From: Echeneis naucrates
Taxonomy: Eukaryota; Chordata; Actinopteri; Carangiformes; Echeneidae
Direction of reading: 5' to 3'
Assembly: GCF_900963305.1 (NCBI RefSeq)
Contig: NC_042524.1
Span: forward strand, 694,501 to 758,500
Length of the DNA stretch: 64,000 nucleotides
The translations under genes and the position numbers were made by a program. How positions within the stretch are numbered: the first letter of the stretch is position 1; each line of letters begins with the position of its first letter. Shown here one piece after another: positions 1 to 16,941 of this stretch. Below the pieces are notes generated by a model. It made no database searches. It was not told the origin of the DNA and worked only from the letters and a program-made list of their open reading frames with translations.

Positions 1-1529
1 AACGAGCTCCAGATGTGAACATCTGTAACAGAGACACCAGCAGGGTTCCCTCTACAGCAACTGCAGCTGTAACCATGGCAACAGGCATCCAAAATGACAC
101 ACACCAGAACTCACCATGGGGGACACGATGAGTAAACTTTATTTTGTGGTGGCTCAGGGAGACTCAGCGACGGACTGTGGAACGATGAATCTATTAATGG
201 GCATCCAGAACATCGAAGGTTCATGAAATCAGTCCATAAAAATGAAACTGGAGCTTGTTAAAGTCACACATGGTCTGTAAACAGGAAGTTCAAGCATCTG
301 TTTCCAAACTCAAAACAAAGTACAAAACACAAACTACACATTAAGCTGTTTCATACCCTCAGTTAGCACAGTGGTGCAGTGGTGTGTGTCCGTGTGTGTC
401 TGTGTGTGTCTGTGTGTGTAGCCAGGTGTCCAAATGTAGCTGTCAACCGGCTGCCAACAAAAACGACTGAACACTTACCAATAATTATAGGAGGAGAAGC
501 AGAGGAGGACAGCAGTGTGTGTGTGTGTGTGTGTGTGCGTGCCGACAGCTGACGCCTGGATAACTGCAGATAATGCACAACTACAGTTAATTACACATCG
601 CCTGCAACACACACAGTTTCTTGATTTCTGTGAATGTCAGCCCGCTGTGACACCAAATGGTGTTTGAGCCGAGGCCTGCAGTTTGTAATTAGTCTGTCGG
701 CCATTTTTCTTTAACCAGAGGATTGGGTGGTGCGGCCTGTCAGTCACACAGGAGCCACACCCCCTAATCCATCCCCTGTTTTACAGTGTATTATCCTCTA
801 AATGAGAGTGTGATGTTTTTCATTATTTTGTGTGCGTTGTTTTGAGGTTGTGATGATCAGGAGGCTGTTCAGCTTCGAGTCAGCTGTTCTGTCTCGGTTT
901 AAATCAGAGCCCTGTCATTCAGTGAGTCTTTATTAAATGCTGGGGGGGTCTACAGCACAGGACGGTGACCGGCCCGCATGTGTCTACAAAATACAGAACC
1001 CTCTGAACCATCCGTGAAGAGTCACGTCAGGAGGAACGTTTCTCAGCTGTGTCTTTAAAATGTTCACAGCAAAGAAGTTTTCTCCTTCAGTCTAATGAAA
1101 TCCTCAGCCAACACACAACACACCTGACTTACAGTGACGGCAGCGTCCTCGGGCTGATCCCTGACTTTAATTTCCATCTGACAGATCGACGCCTGAAGCA
1201 GAACAGAACATCAGGCCTGCTCACCTGTGAGTCCGATGAAGGCCAACTTTATGCCAACATTCATCCGCTTATGGAGAGCAACTCACCAAACGGCAGCCGA
1301 GGACAGTCAGAAGAAACCAACAGGACGAAACAGAAAACTGACCTGATTACAGGGTTGATCACAGCTCAGGCAGACTTAACAAAATAAAACAGGAAGTGGT
1401 GAAACAGTCCAGAATAAATGTCCTGAAGAGTCTTTGAGCTGGAAACAGAAGAACGAGAAAAACTGCTGTGAGCAAACTAAGGAAGTAAAAGAGATGAGAT
1501 GATGCATTTTGTTTGTAAAGCTACTCCTA

Positions 1530-1530
<1 letters not shown>

Positions 1531-1573
<43 letters not shown>
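1531..1573. repeat. (CA)n microsatellite
   Basis: About 21 CA units. A second CA run lies close by at 1740-1768. Apparent Thr-His repeat frames across these runs are artefacts. Confidence 0.9.
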
Positions 1574-1575
<2 letters not shown>

Positions 1576-1736
1576 GCACAGTGTTTGTCAGGCAAAGCAG
1601 CAGTTACAGGAGGAGAATACACAATTTGTTGTTCTGCTTAAAGCTGAGATGCTGAAATCAGCAAAAACATTGTGCTTGAGAAGATTTCTGCTCCCATTAA
1701 CAGCTGCTTCCTCTGCACATTCCTGCCATCACAGCT

Positions 1737-1770
<34 letters not shown>

Positions 1771-3289
1771 CAGGTGACAGGTAAACAGCGAGGCAGTTTC
1801 AGCCGTCAGCTGACTCCTGAGGGCTCAGAGTTGGATGAATGCTCTGCAGAGAAGACGGTGATGAAATATTTATCTCCTGTTTGTTAAAGACACCTGTCCA
1901 ATTACAGGAGTTGGTTTATTTCTTCTCTCTGAATTTAATTTGATTTCAGCTTCATGTTCAGACGAGTTTTAAAGCCTGAATCTAAAGCGTGTTGATTCCA
2001 GACTGAGCAAATTTCCCCATAGATTTCAATTCATCAGTAAATGAAATGCACGTTTATCTGCTAAACTCCACCAGAAGTCCAGACGCAGGTGTTCCCTCGT
2101 CACAATCAGGCCGGCACAGTTTGTCCTTTTTTGGTTCACGACACAAGAACTGAACGCACACGCTGAATATTTCCTCGTCTTGTAGATAAAAACGTGGTTT
2201 TGGACGCATCTCCACTTCTTTGGCTTTTAGAGGAATAACAGTTGTGTTAAAAGAAAAGAGGTCGTCATGGCGACGCTTCAGCGACGGAGTCCCAAAACTA
2301 ACAAGCGTCTAAATGAGACTCCAGAGGTTAAACGCCGTAACGTCGAACATGAAACTGCTCCACGTTTGTTTTGATATCAGACGACAGGAAGTTCATAACG
2401 AAGCTCGGAGCATCTTCAAAGGTTTTCGTGTCCTCATAACAGAGTCTTACTGCTCCGGTGAGTCTCCTATCCAGCTATAATAAGAAGAGCCACGGGGGGC
2501 CGGGGGGCAGCTCAGGCCATCTACGTGCTTACTGTTCATGTTTTACCGGTTTAATTAAGCTCAACTTCCAACAGCTAAACAGGTTTAAGTGTCTGAGAAC
2601 ATTTCTCATTAAGAATCAGATTCTCCCTTAAATGACAGAATCTGCTCTTTCTAACGAGCAGGCTGATTTTTAATGCTGATTAACGGACCAACAGTTCTTC
2701 TCTGTCCTGATGACTAATCCAGCTTCAACGAGATCTTTCACCTCAACAAAAGCTCCCGTTTCTGACCTTACAGGCAATAAACCAAAGAGCAACATCCCTG
2801 TTTTCAGATTTCAGGACTCACGTTCCCGATCATTAATCCATAACAACGTTGAATGGATCGCACACACTTCAGACAATAACGTGAAGGTGTTTGGACTTGA
2901 ATAATTCACATTTGGCACAAAGTTATGAACAGAAAAATGAACACAGACAGAACACGTATTACTGCATGTGCACGTGTACAGGTGAATTATTTATTCCACA
3001 TTAATCACAAGAAAGCAAACACATTAGAAAAACACTCATAAATAAATCACACACACGTCCAGAGAAAAGTGCTCACACAGACACACACTCCCCCAGCTGA
3101 GTGTGGTCCTTTGTGTGTGTTTCAGCTGATGCCTGGGGTTTTCTGTATTATGGATGACTGACACAGCTCATCGTCTCTGAGCGGCGCCGCTCACAGTCCT
3201 GCTGACCTCCATGTTTTCACTGCGGCCCGTCCGAGGGCTCAGCGTCACATCAGCTCTGAAGTCAGAAGGCCTTCTTCTGTCTTTTATTT

Positions 3290-3545
3290 TGGGCTGCTGA
3301 ATTCTGAGTCAGTCAATAGAAATACAGAATAATTCGGGGAAACCAAATCCAGCAAAGGGAAGTGGTCAGTCCAGGTGGGCGGGGCTTACTTTGACAGCTT
3401 TCGTATGACATCACAAAGTCCCAGAAGTCCTGACGGCTGGTTTTAAGGTTCAGTTTCTGAATCCAGACTGGATTATTACAGAACCAGGACCAAGTGCTGG
3501 TCTCCTTCAGACTGGATGGACCTTTAAACATTTTACAAACTGAAT
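3290..3545 (-). repeat. Dispersed 0.2-kb repeat family, copy A
   Basis: Inverted relative to copy B. Blocks seen are TGACATCACAAAGTCCCAGA, GGCTGGTTTTAAGGTTCAG, CTGAATCCAGACTGG and a CTTCAGACTGGATGGAC tail. Confidence 0.7.
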
Positions 3546-4225
3546 TTTTGAGAACATTTTCCCATAGACTTTAATGCTCAATAATTTCAGGCAGTTTCTT
3601 GGAAAGACAATGTGATTAGTTAAAGGGGAAAACATTTAAAATCCAACTACTTAGTTATTTATGATGCATGTTTTATTGAAAACGGCTTTTTTTCTCGCCT
3701 CCAGACAAACTTTACGTTTCTGCCTCCGCAGACTAACAGACAATAAAACGCTCTCTGCAGCTGCTCGCCTTCCGTTGTCAAACAAAAGATCCACAAAAGA
3801 GTGCCGGACTCCAGCCTGTCTCCTTTAATCGATACCTAATTACGCAGCTCCTCGCTGTAATTTTCTTTCCATCTCCTGCGTTATTATTTCTGCTGCATGT
3901 GAAATGTGGTTGTTTTGTGAAAGCAGAGAAACTGATAGATGACAGAGCCCATAAAGCTCGTCACTTACAGATGTTTGTGTTTCTGCACTTTTCCAGTCGG
4001 AATGTGACGATGAATTTCTTGAGATTGGATTTGAATAACTCAGTTGACTCTACAGACAAATATGGGATTAACCTCTGCTCACAGTGACACAGCTCAGCCT
4101 GTTGGGTCTGTTTAGTGACGATTAAGCAGCTAACAGGCAGGAACGGCAGCTCCACACTGAGTATGTCTCTGCGGTCCATTGTGTGTGTGTGTGTGGTTCT
4201 TAATTGTTCTGTATACATTTGCATA

Positions 4226-4252
4226 GATGTGTGTGTGTGTGTGTGTGTGTGT
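4226..4252. repeat. (TG)n microsatellite
   Basis: About 13 TG units, with shorter TG runs on both sides (around 4180 and 4290). Confidence 0.85.
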
Positions 4253-7200
4253 GGATTACTGCGATGTGATTCTCTCAGGTGTATACTGGAGTGTGTGTGT
4301 TGCTGCTCCTTAATGTTTGATAGGCGCTGCCTCATGTATTTTTAAAGGAAAAGTTACGCAGGCGCTCTCCGGCTTTGTTCTGCCTTTTAACTGGCCTACT
4401 TTAAACTTTGCTTCAGCAGCAGCAGATGTCGGCTGTTGAAAACAAAGTCTTCACACCTTTGAAGCAGGAACGGCAGAAAAACAAAAGGTTGTGTTTGTAT
4501 TTACAACGGAGCTTCTGTCAGAGAAGTGACGTTTAATGTTATTATAAAATGATCACCAATAAACATCCTGATCTGTTTATGCACCACAAAGCCTCCAAAC
4601 ATCAGCCGTCACCGGACTGAATGAAAAAACAAATGTGGTGAAATCTTGCAGGAATCAGACGGTTGTTGTTGTTGTTGATCGTTTAAATCAGCCTGTTGAA
4701 ATGATCTCTGCAGCCTCACTCACAAAAGAAACTGAATCTATTCCAGTTCGATTCTGTAAAGTGAAGCGGGCGGCGAAGAGCCTTAAACCTTCATTCTATC
4801 TGCTGACCGTCAGGGGGAGAATCCACTGGCTGTAAAAAGAAGTCAGATTGTGTTGAAGCCTATGGGAAAATGCTCCTCTTTGTCCCTGCTTCATCAGCTC
4901 AGTAAATGTTTTCCTGCTGAGCTATAAAAGGTAACCTTTAAAAACACTACGTGTTGTTGTGGATTTATTGTGTTTTAATGGAACTGTTGTCTCTTCGTCC
5001 ACGCGGGGAGGACTTTGACCTCCTCTTTAGGCTTCGTCCTGATGAAAGCCCATTTCTATTATGTCCTGTAATTTCCCCGTGGTTAAAATGCTTCCTGAAT
5101 TGATGAGTCCAATTTCCGGGGAGCTCGGTTAATATTTAATTCCCCACCTCCCCCTGTAATATCTGTCCCCTCTGAATGGGACTGAGCATCACACATGTTT
5201 TATATATTAAGTTGCTGATGTTATTACAACAATAAAACCAAAGTTAGTGAAGTTAAAGTTGGAATTAACTGTAAGTTTTGGAGATTTGGAGATTCTGCTG
5301 AGCTCTGAGATCTGGCCCGAGACTTCAGAGCCTTAAAATCCTGGAAGTGAGGTGGAGCCTCTGTGGATCTGGACTGGACTCAGATCTGGATCTTATTCCT
5401 CAGCCTGGACCTGATGGCTTCCCAGCAGGACCAGGACCAGGACCAGCCTTGACCCCTGACCCTGTGGTCCAGTGGTTTTCCTCCCTGATCTCTTCAGAGC
5501 TGCATTTTTCTGCTTCAACAGCAACTTCAGGACTAAATGTTCACCTGCTGCCTGATCTGTCCCACCCACTGACAGGTATCCATGGTAACTCGATCTATCC
5601 CACCCACTGACAGGTGCCATGGTAACCAGGTAATCAGTGCTCTTCCCTCCACCTGTCAGTGTCGTGATGTTCTGGCTGTATTTATATCAGCCGCTCTCCC
5701 GGACTCAGAATAATAAAGTGGAACTTCAGACGTCGAGAGCAGCTCGAGTTGCTCACTTCCTCTCTGGCAGCCGTTTTCCTGTTGGCTTCGTCCGGTCGTT
5801 CATTCTAAACATCTTTATCGATAAACATGCTATCGAATCATTCATTCACCGTTACCGTGGTTACCAGGTTACCTTGGTTACATCCAGGCTCGTTGTTTAA
5901 TAGTCAGCATAATGATCACGTTCACAGTTTAGGGTCAGCCAATGGAAGAGGTGGATGAAGGTGGAGCTTCAGGTGTCTGTCTTCGTGTGTCAACGCACCA
6001 AAACGTCCTGTGATGGCTCTGATGCACCAACTCTCTTCTTCTGCCTCTTAATCTCATTCAGTGGAATCAGAAAAGCAGAGGGGGAGGAGAGCGAGGGGGC
6101 GGGAGGCACAGAAGCCATTTCATAACTGAATGACCTGGAAATGTCAGAGATGAGGAGCTTCGAGTTTCTACCACACACACACACACTTTGCGTCAGACAC
6201 ATTTCTGAACTCACTCTGTTGTCGGAGCGAGCGAGCCCTGCAGGTGGTTCTCGCTCTCTTGCTTGTAAAAAGACTTTGCCTTTGAAGAATCAATATCAAA
6301 AGGACGCTTCATGGGGAAGTTGTATTACATCAGCTGGGAGACGGGATCACACGCCAGCGGCCCAGCGTGGCGACGGGAGGTAACTGTTTGTCCTCATACT
6401 GACAAGAAGACACACATTAACGCACACATAACACCAATTAAAGTGATAAGATACCATTTATCATGTACTGGTGCTAATTAGCATTGAAAACAAAGAACAT
6501 AGAAGGCTGATGGGCAGAAAGAGGACAAATTAAAATATGACCTGATCAGGATTCATCTTCTGGGAACCATGAATGTCTACAAAACGCTGTGCTCCAGTCA
6601 GTCAGTCGCTATTTGGCTGAAAATCACATCAATGATGTGAGAGAATTCAGCAAGCAAACATTTGTGAGTGTAAGGTGATAAAACAGAGTGAGACTTCCTG
6701 TTTCTTTATTCTCTGTGATGAAGCTCAGAGCCGATTAACGAGCAGAACGCACTGCGAGTTTGAGTCAAACTGAGACAGAAATGAAAAAGGATTTCTGTTA
6801 CAGTCGTGTCGTCTGCTCGCTGGTTGGAAAATGGAAAGAGCGACCAGCTGTACTGACAAACAGGATAAAGATGAGTCATCACAAATCTTTGGCACAAAAA
6901 ACAACCACAACTAAACCAACATTTCCAGAAAGAGCCGACCGCCCGACTGTGGAGGCTGCAGAGAGCTCTGAGTGACAGGAAGGATCAGGCGTCACACTGA
7001 GCTGATTTTTCTGAGAAATCACAGTTTGAGTGTGAAGGAGACTCCTCAGGCTAACTTAGCTTAGCATGAAATGAGTCCACAGAAAACCCACCAAGTCGCC
7101 TTTAAAGTGCACTGATCAACACTCTCATTGGTTAATTCGTTAGCTGGGGCCACGAACATGAAACCAGAAGTGACCACACAAACACACGAATAAACTCAGA

Positions 7201-8892
7201 CTGAGGTGTTTAATCAACACGAGTTATTCCTTTCGCCTCCTTTGAAAAAATATTTGAGACAGATTAAGATCAGCCTGGAGGGAAAATGAATAATCAAAAC
7301 ATTCACTCTGCTTTTCCTTTTTGAATAATCTCTCCCTCCCTGAGACATCGTGTCCCAAACATTTGTCCTCCTTCTTCGTCTTGTCCACACCATCACGTCA
7401 AATTACCCACAAGTCCCTGCTCGTTTGCGTTCAGTGTGTTCGATCAGAGCCGGGAGGCCAGTTACTCTTTCCATCTCTTTCAGTTTTCTGAACCTCCATA
7501 TCTCCATCCTCCTCCTCCTCCTCGCCGCCTGCGGCTGTGCAGCTGTGAAATAAGAAGCGTGATGACCTCTGACCTCCACTTTCTGGTTCAGTCCAGGACC
7601 TCCTGAATTGGTATTCACGAGAAGACGAGGATAACTTTGAACCAATTTGATGAATGTCTGAAATATTTTGAAAGAAAAACAATACGGCCTGAAGGCCTGA
7701 AGGCCTGAAGGTCTGAAGGACCAACCACTGAGATGGTTTTTGGTTGTTAAAAAATAACTTCTTCTGAATGTCATTCCTTCAAAATAAAAGACGGGCGACG
7801 ATAACAGAACCTTTAATTTATTTCCTTTCCTTTCTTTTATTTTTAGCAGATTAAAGGTTAACAGACAAACAGCAGCTCTTCAGATGGAGACCTTAGTGAG
7901 TTATTTTTGTAACTGTCGTGTTCGAAGGCGCCAAGAAACAACGTGGTCCTGATGATCTGAGGCAGCCAATAAGAAAACATTCCCATCCGTTTATCTCTCT
8001 GCTGAAGACGAGCCTTTTCCCTCAGGACTCAGATAAGCAGCGTCTCCGTGTCTCCGTCCTCCCGGCAGTCGCGACGAATCCACTGATTGGCCCTCAGCTA
8101 ACCTGTGGACGACGGGACTGTCTGATTCAGGTCGGCGCCCAAAGACAGAAATAAAGGCGATGGAGGAGATTAAAGTGAGTCTGGAGAAATGTGTCTGACG
8201 GTCTGATTGTGCGACAGTCACACAATCAGACAACTCTGTAATGGCTGCAGCAGCTGCGGTCAGAAGTCAGAGCATACTGAAGTCTATGGGAACATGTCGC
8301 TCCTGATGAGTTTATGGTCTCAGTCTGAAATACAACATGATGTTCACAAATTTGTGTCAGTGTATATATGTACAACAAATCTGTGTGTGCTTTGAAGGTT
8401 CTTGGTCAGTTATCACGTCTGTCCAGCTGCTTCATGCTCACTAAGCTCTTTAGCAGCCAACACAACACAACAACAAAACCCTGGAGAACACACACACACA
8501 CAACAGCTGCATCAATCCTTCACACAGCTTTACCTTTTCTTTCCATCTCATGTTCTCATTAACTTGGACATCCATTTTCATAAAAACCGCTCTCATTGGC
8601 TGAGTCGACCTCCAGTGGGCGGAGCTATCTTCAGTTTTATTCAGGAAAGTTTCTCGTTTGTTTGTTTGGGTCTCTGCTATGATTAATGTATAATTTATAT
8701 TGCCCATATTTGGACCAGAGGCTCCGCCTACTGATGTTGAACTCAACCAATGAGACTCTACCAGTCTGAACATCCTGCGTCCTCCATCATCTCTCCATCC
8801 CTTCATCCGTCCATTTAACCGAGCCTGTAGCACATTTAGCTGTGACTCCAGATGACTTGGGCAGATTAAGATTTAGGGAATTGGAGACAGGT

Positions 8893-8926
<34 letters not shown>
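8893..8926. repeat. (TG)n microsatellite
   Basis: About 17 TG units in sequence without a gene. Confidence 0.85.
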
Positions 8927-8928
<2 letters not shown>

Positions 8929-9306
8929 GAAAGCCTCGGAGCATTTCCTCTGAATGTGGGGCAGAAAAACGCTGATCGGTGAAACGTGTGTGTTGAATTT
9001 GGTCCACGTCAGGATTCTGGATCAATCCAAAGAATTGAAAAACAAAACTTTAGACATCTTCTCACAGCTTTTGTTTGGCCCCGCCCCCTTCACCTGTTTG
9101 ATACCTTCAACCCTGAGAGAGGAAGAGGAAGAGGAAGGAAGGAGGAAAACCAGGAGAGGAAGGTGATGAGGAACGGAGAGGAAACGAAAAGAAAGGAAGG
9201 AAAGGAAGGAAAGGAAGGAAAGGAAGGAAAGGGGTTTGTCCTCCTAATATAAAGGAATTAAGCTTCAGTGCTTATATAAGACACCTCCATAAGAAGATTT
9301 ATATAA

Positions 9307-10574
9307 CAGGAGGAGAGAGGAGGAGGAGAGGAGGAGGAGAGGAGAGGAGGAGAGGAGGAGAGGAGGAGAGGAGAGGAGGAGAGGAGGTGAGGAGAGGAGA
9401 GGAGAGGAGAGAGGAGAGAGGAGAGGAGAGAGGAGGAGGAGAGGAGGAGGAGAGGAGAGAGGAGGAGAGGAGATGAGGAGAGGAGAGGAGGTGAGGAGGA
9501 GGAGAGGAGAGGAGGAGAGGAGGAGAGGAGGAGAGGAGGAGAGGAGAGGAGAGGAGGTGAGGAGGAGGAGAGGAGGAGAGGAGAGGAGGAGAGGAGGTGA
9601 GGAGAGGAGAGGAGGAGGAGAGGAGAGAGGAGGAGGAGAGGAGAGGAGAGAGGAGGAGGAGAGGAGATGAGGAGAGGAGAGGAGAGGAGAGGAGGTGAGG
9701 AGGAGGAGAGGAGGAGGAGAGGAGGAGGAGAGGAGGAGGAGAGGAGAGAGGAGGAGGAGAGGAGAGGAGAGAGGAGGAGGAGAGGAGGTGAGGAGAGGAG
9801 AGGAGGAGGAGAGGAGGAGGAGAGGAGAGGAGGAGAGGAGGTGAGGAGAGGAGAGGAGGAGGAGAGGAGGAGGAGAGGAGAGGAGAGAGGAGGAGGAGAG
9901 GAGAAGAGGAGAGGAGGTGAGGAGAGGAGAGGAGGAGGAGAGGAGAGGAGGAGAGGAGAGGAGAGGAGGAGGAGAGGAGAGGAGGAGAGGAGAGGAGAGA
10001 GGAGGAGGAGAGGAGATGAGGAGAGGAGAGGAGAGGAGAGGAGGTGAGGAGGAGGAGAGGAGGAGAGCAGAGGAGGAGAGGAGGAGGAGAGAGGAGGAGA
10101 GGAGGAGAGGAGAGGAGGAGAGGAGGAGGAGAGGAGGTGAGGAGAGGTGAGGAGAGGTGAGGAGGTGAAGAGAGGAGATGTGAGGAGAGGAGGTGAGGAG
10201 AGGTGAGGAGGTGAAGAGAGGAGAGGTGAGGAGAGGAGGTGAGGAGAGGAGAGGAGGAGGAGAGGAGGAGAGTGGAGAGGAGGAGAGGAGGTGAGGAGAG
10301 GAGAGGAGGAGAGGAGAGGAGAGAGGAGGAGAGGAGGAGAGAGGAGAGGAGGAGAGGAGGAGAGGAGAGGAGAGAGGAGGAGAGGAGGAGAGGAGAGGAG
10401 AGGAGGAGAGGAGAGGAGAGAGGAAGAGGAGAGGAGGTGAGGAGAGGAGAGGAGGAGAGAGGAGGAGAGGAGAGGAGAGGAGGTGAGGAGAGGAGAGAAG
10501 AGGAGGAGAGGAGGAGAGGAGGAGAGGAGAGGAGGAGAGGAGAGGAGGAGAGGAGGAGAGGAGAGGAGAGGAGA
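9307..10574. repeat. 1.27-kb polypurine (GGA/GGAGA) satellite tract
   Basis: The plus strand is almost only A and G for about 1.27 kb, built from irregular GGA, GAGA and GGAGAGGA units with scattered single T bases and very rare C. It opens with short GGAAG repeats at 9185-9232. The 455-residue Ser/Leu/Pro frame on the minus strand and the Arg/Glu/Gly frames on the plus strand are by-products of the repeat. The tract lies between two stretches without genes. Confidence 0.92.
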
Positions 10575-11528
10575 AAAAAAAACTATCATCACAGACAGCT
10601 GTGTGTGTGTGTGTAATGATGTCACAGTGACCCCTGCTGGTCAGCTGGAGAACAACACACGTTCTTTTTCAACAATAAATAATAAATAATTGATAAATTC
10701 AATAATCATGTTTCCTCTCACGCAGATATTTTTGTCTCATGTTATTTATGTTTCTATTTTATTGGTTTAATATTTTTAATATTCTGGTCATTTACAGTCT
10801 TTTTGTATTTATTCTTTCTCTCTTTTTTCTCCATTTGAATGAAATTGACATTTCCATATTTAATGCAAACTTTAATGAGAAAAAACATTTATTCATCTTT
10901 AATTAATGCATTTAAACACAAACAGTGGAAAATGATAAAAGCAATAAAAGAAAGATCAACTGACCTTTATTAAATTTAGTTGAAATGATTTGAGGAGACA
11001 AACACTGCTGTGGTGAACATAGATGTGAAATGTCCCTTTAATACAGCTTGTGTTCTCAGGATGTTGTGCGTCTGTGCAAACACATAGACATTTAATTAGT
11101 GTGTTCCTCTGAGCTTCATCACCAGAGTCTTCAGCAGCACACACACAAAGTGACATGAAACTCAAACTTTATTTGTGTGTTTCATGTCTTAATAAAGTGG
11201 TCAAAAGAAAATGGACACACAAATACATATATTATCAACATAAACAGGAAGCTGAGATGTGTGTGTGTGTGTGCGTGCATGCTGCTTCATGGACTCCAGC
11301 ATCAGCAGAGGAAACTGGGAGTTCTCTCTGGAGGGAAAAAATTTGTTCTGATCTTTAACAAAGTCAGTAAAGTGCTTCGGAAACAAGCTTTGTGTGTCTG
11401 TTTGTGGTTGTTTTGCTGGATGCATTTAAACGTGCATCTCTTTGTTGTTGTTTTGTGTCTCTTTATGCCTGTCTGTGGTTGTGTTGTGTCTCTCTGGCCA
11501 TTGTGTACCAGTCATTTGTTAATTTCTT
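10575..11528. other. AT-rich stretch without a recognisable gene
   Basis: AT-rich sequence with short TG runs. No splice-linked exons are visible. The lower part may be nipal4 3' UTR or downstream flank. Confidence 0.5.
11168..11173 (-). terminator. nipal4: Candidate polyadenylation signal for nipal4
   Basis: TTTATT on the plus strand reads AATAAA in the nipal4 direction. It is about 960 bases past the stop codon. No closer canonical signal is visible because the interval is mostly minisatellite. Confidence 0.35.
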
Positions 11529-12097
11529 CAGGTGGATGTGACCGGTTCTTCAGGTGGATGTGACGGTTCTTCAGCTGGATGTGACCGGTTCTTCAGGTGG
11601 ATGTGACGGTTCTTCAGCTGGATGTGACCGGTTCTTCAGGTGGATGTGACGGTTCTTCAGGTGGATGTGACGGTTCTTCAGGTGGATGTGACCGGTTCTT
11701 CAGGTGGATGTGACGGTTCTTCAGGTGGATGTGACGGTTCTTCAGCTGGATGTGACCGGTTCTTCAGGTGGATGTGACCGGTTCTTCAGGTGGATGTGAC
11801 GGTTCTTCAGGTGGATGTGACCGGTTCTTCAGGTGGATGTGACCGGTTCTTCAGGTGGATGTGACGGTTCTTCAGGTGGATGTGACGGTTCTTCAGGTGG
11901 ATGTGACGGTTCTTCAGGTGGATGTGACGGTTCTTCAGCTGGATGTGACCGGTTCTTCAGGTGGATGTGACGGTTCTTCAGGTGGATGTGACGGTTCTTC
12001 AGGTGGATGTGACCGGTTCTTCAGGTGGATGTGACCGGTTCTTCAGGTGGATGTGACCGGTTCTTCAGGTGGATGTGACGGTTCTTCAGGTGGATGT
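11529..12097. repeat. 21/22-bp minisatellite, about 26 copies
   Basis: Tandem units of about 21 or 22 bp with core TTCAGGTGGATGTGAC. Two kinds of variation occur: an optional extra C, and CAGGTG versus CAGCTG. Each unit therefore carries one E-box (CANNTG). The array ends about 40 bp beyond the nipal4 stop codon. The first AATAAA I see in the nipal4 direction lies beyond the array (plus-strand TTTATT at 11168-11173), so the array may be transcribed as part of the nipal4 3' UTR. Confidence 0.9.
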
Positions 12098-12134
12098 ATG
12101 TTTGAGCCGTTTGTCTTTAAAGTGCAGGGACGTC

Positions 12135-15900
<3,766 letters not shown>

Positions 15901-16125
15901 CGTGTCGCTTTGTGTTTTTGTTTTTCTGACGACAATCATAAAAATTAAGTCCCAGAAAGTGAAAACAACAAAAACGTCCCACAGCCTTCAGAAGTCCGAC
16001 ACGGATGCTTCGGACCAGCCGAACTACCTGAGCTCTGACGGAGAGGCAGGTACACAAAGCGACACCTGACTCCGCCCAGGTGGGTCACCTCCACAACCGG
16101 AAGAGGGCGGAACACCGGAAACTTT
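15901..16125 (-). promoter_or_regulatory. nipal4: Probable nipal4 promoter and 5' untranslated region
   Basis: This stretch lies directly upstream of the nipal4 start codon on the minus strand. It holds GC-richer sequence with two CCGGAA-type ETS core motifs near 16095-16120 and ends in a T/A homopolymer. I see no TATA box. The transcription start is inferred, not shown. Confidence 0.4.
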
Positions 16126-16533
16126 TTTTTTTTTTTTAGAAACATAATCAAAGAGAAACACATCTTTACACAAAACCACAAAAAAGCGATCATCAATAAA
16201 TAAATAATAAAATCACTCAATCGTGTGCTGATATTAACTTTGTCTCCCTTTTGATGTTTTCCTTCCAACGAGGTTTTGATGATTAAAGTTCATAAATCAA
16301 CACATTTATTTTGTTTTTGTTTTAATTGCCATTTTGTATTTAAAAAATGTTTTCTAAAGTGATTGTATGATGAACCCTGTTAGTAACACTAGAGGTCAGT
16401 AAAATATACAAATACAGTGAAGCAGAGAAAGGTTTGCAGTTTGCTCTAAGTTGTCTTTTTCTAAGTATTGTTTATCATCAATAACATGAAACAAAGTAAA
16501 ATAAAATAAAGTGAAATAAAATGCAGTAAAAGC

Positions 16534-16606
16534 TGTTTCCGCCCGGTTTCGAACCGGGGACCTTTCGCGTGTTAGGCGAACGTGATAACCACTACACTAC
16601 GGAAAC
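16534..16606 (-). tRNA. tRNA-Val (AAC)
   Basis: Full cloverleaf on the minus strand: acceptor GTTTCCG paired with CGGAAAC, A-box TAGTGTAGTGG, anticodon loop CTAACAC, and B-box GGTTCGAAACC. A TTTT Pol III stop follows shortly downstream. Confidence 0.95.
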
Positions 16607-16868
16607 ACACGAGGGGCGTCCAGGGAATAAAAGAATATAATCCGAATACTGTGAAGAAGATAAAGCAGCTAATATGAGATGAAGACTATAAAGAGCACCA
16701 AATATGTTCAGGTAAAAAAAAAAATAAGAACAGAATTAATCCAGACGTGTCCTAAATGACATGTTATCTGAGTGTGTGTCCGTCCGGAAGCCTCCAACAC
16801 TCACACATCACTGAGCATTAACAACGGAAGCACGTTTAATAAGGCCGGACCTCTCCCAGCGTTCGTGT

Positions 16869-16941
16869 GTTTCCGTAGTGTAGTGGTTATCACGTTCGCC
16901 TCACACGCGAAAGGTCCCCGGTTCGAAACCGGGCGGAAACA
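16869..16941 (+). tRNA. tRNA-Val (CAC)
   Basis: Same backbone as the tRNA-Val at 16534, with anticodon loop CTCACAC. Acceptor and T arms are intact. A TTTT follows within about 15 bases. Confidence 0.95.

Larger units (their letters stand above)
1..9306. other. Stretch without a recognisable gene; repeats only
   Basis: No exon chain, conserved protein segment or RNA gene could be supported here. The open frames are short and many overlap CA/TG repeats. Contents are microsatellites, one copy of the 0.2-kb dispersed repeat near 3.3 kb, several copies of a short CTATGGGA-type motif, and a local direct duplication at 5561-5627 (CCCACCCACTGACAGGT twice, each followed by CCATGGTAAC). The stretch could be intergenic or lie inside a large intron of a gene outside the window. 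Confidence 0.6.

Noticed and set aside
7403-7774. Overlapping minus-strand frames of 123 and 97 residues
   Set aside because: Low-complexity Arg/Glu stretch over (CTC)n sequence and no splice partners.
9258-10625. 455-residue open frame on the minus strand
   Set aside because: It is the reading of the polypurine repeat: only Ser, Leu, Pro and a few others, with no domain and no coding signature.
11529-12097. CRISPR-like look of the regular repeat array
   Set aside because: The units are directly tandem without unique spacers, in a vertebrate genome. It is a minisatellite.
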